DNA from: Puccinellia tenuiflora
Lineage: Eukaryota > Streptophyta > Magnoliopsida > Poales > Poaceae
Length of the DNA stretch: 64,000 nt
NCBI GenBank assembly: GCA_012064385.1
Contig: QRDG01000955.1
Span: 248,001 to 312,000, forward strand
Direction: 5' to 3'
Shown: positions 63,792 to 64,000 of the stretch, one piece after another
Numbering within the stretch: the stretch's first letter is position 1
How the letters are laid out: each line of letters begins with the position of its first letter
Program-made: the position numbers and the translations under genes
The notes under the pieces: generated by a model
Told to the model about the DNA's origin: nothing
Database searches by the model: none
What the model saw: only the letters and a program-made list of their open reading frames with translations

Positions 63792-64000
63792 TTTCACTAC
63801 AACTTTTTCTTCTACATGAACATTGCTTCTAATAGGGATCAACAACATTTTATTATAAGTGAACATTTAACTTGAATTTATTCAACTAATATTATTTATA
63901 TTTTCCTTATTTTATATGACATTTATTTTGAGAAAATATTCATAAGAGAACAATTATTTTGTTGTACATGAACATTTTTTTTTCATCTAGTAAACTTCTT
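63792..64000. repeat. Duplicated AT-rich segment
   Basis: CTTCTAATAGGGATCAACAA and TTTTATTATAAGTGAAC match 58628-58690. This is the continuation of the host segment after the LINE. Confidence 0.7.

Noticed and set aside
1..64000. tRNA, rRNA, CRISPR or bacterial operon features
   Set aside because: None were seen. The tRNA-like motif near 58280 belongs to the SINE, and the direct repeats are transposon parts.

Overview
The window looks like intergenic DNA from a large grass genome, most likely the wheat/barley/rye tribe (Triticeae). The evidence is nested Gypsy retrotransposons of the Tat lineage, CACTA transposons with TAGTCCCGGTT subterminal repeats, Stowaway MITEs (CTCCCTCCGT ends) and a SINE resembling the grass Au family. 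No cellular gene can be called with confidence. Nearly every coding region is transposon-derived and broken by frameshifts or TAG/TGA stops. Elements are labelled here by structure. Family names would need a repeat library, and all comparisons were made by eye.

Layout. 1-4708: 3' part of a CACTA element (CACTA-1, plus strand) with a decayed accessory protein and a Ulp1-type protease. 4709-8315: decayed Tat-lineage Gypsy element G1 (gag, protease, RT, RNase H), cut at 8315. 8316-34112: non-autonomous LTR element L, with a 4.6-kb LTR, a 1.9-kb internal region and a truncated 3' LTR. Its 5' LTR holds three clean insertions with 5-bp target duplications: T1 (9431-18957, ATACT), a 4.4-kb solo LTR S2 (19282-23672, GACCC) and a solo LTR S1 of T1's family (26345-27398, CCGCC). 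34113-46981: T2, a minus-strand, pol-containing relative of T1, with a 301-base N gap in its RT. 46982 to about 49370: 5' part of a second CACTA (CACTA-2, minus strand). 49750-50724: an intact 324-codon hypothetical ORF. 51725-57787: a segment bounded by inverted repeats of about 270 bp, holding exon-like blocks of a zf-4CXXC_R1 (CDCA7-like) gene relic. 57788-64000: low-copy sequence with a SINE inside a Stowaway end, an intact Stowaway, a hAT MITE with an 8-bp target duplication, a Gypsy LTR fragment, a LINE 3' end and several diverged duplicated segments.

How the parts relate. T1 and T2 form a non-autonomous/autonomous pair. T1 keeps gag-protease and a long antisense spliced gene (Transposase_28-like domain plus coiled coil) but has lost RT, RNase H and integrase. 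T2 keeps pol and the same antisense gene. The nesting order is G1, then L, then T1, S2 and S1. The T2 block does not fit a simple insertion: its left LTR lies in element L and its right LTR in CACTA-2, no target duplication is shared, and neither L nor G1 resumes beyond it. That indicates recombination between elements or an assembly misjoin at the N gap.
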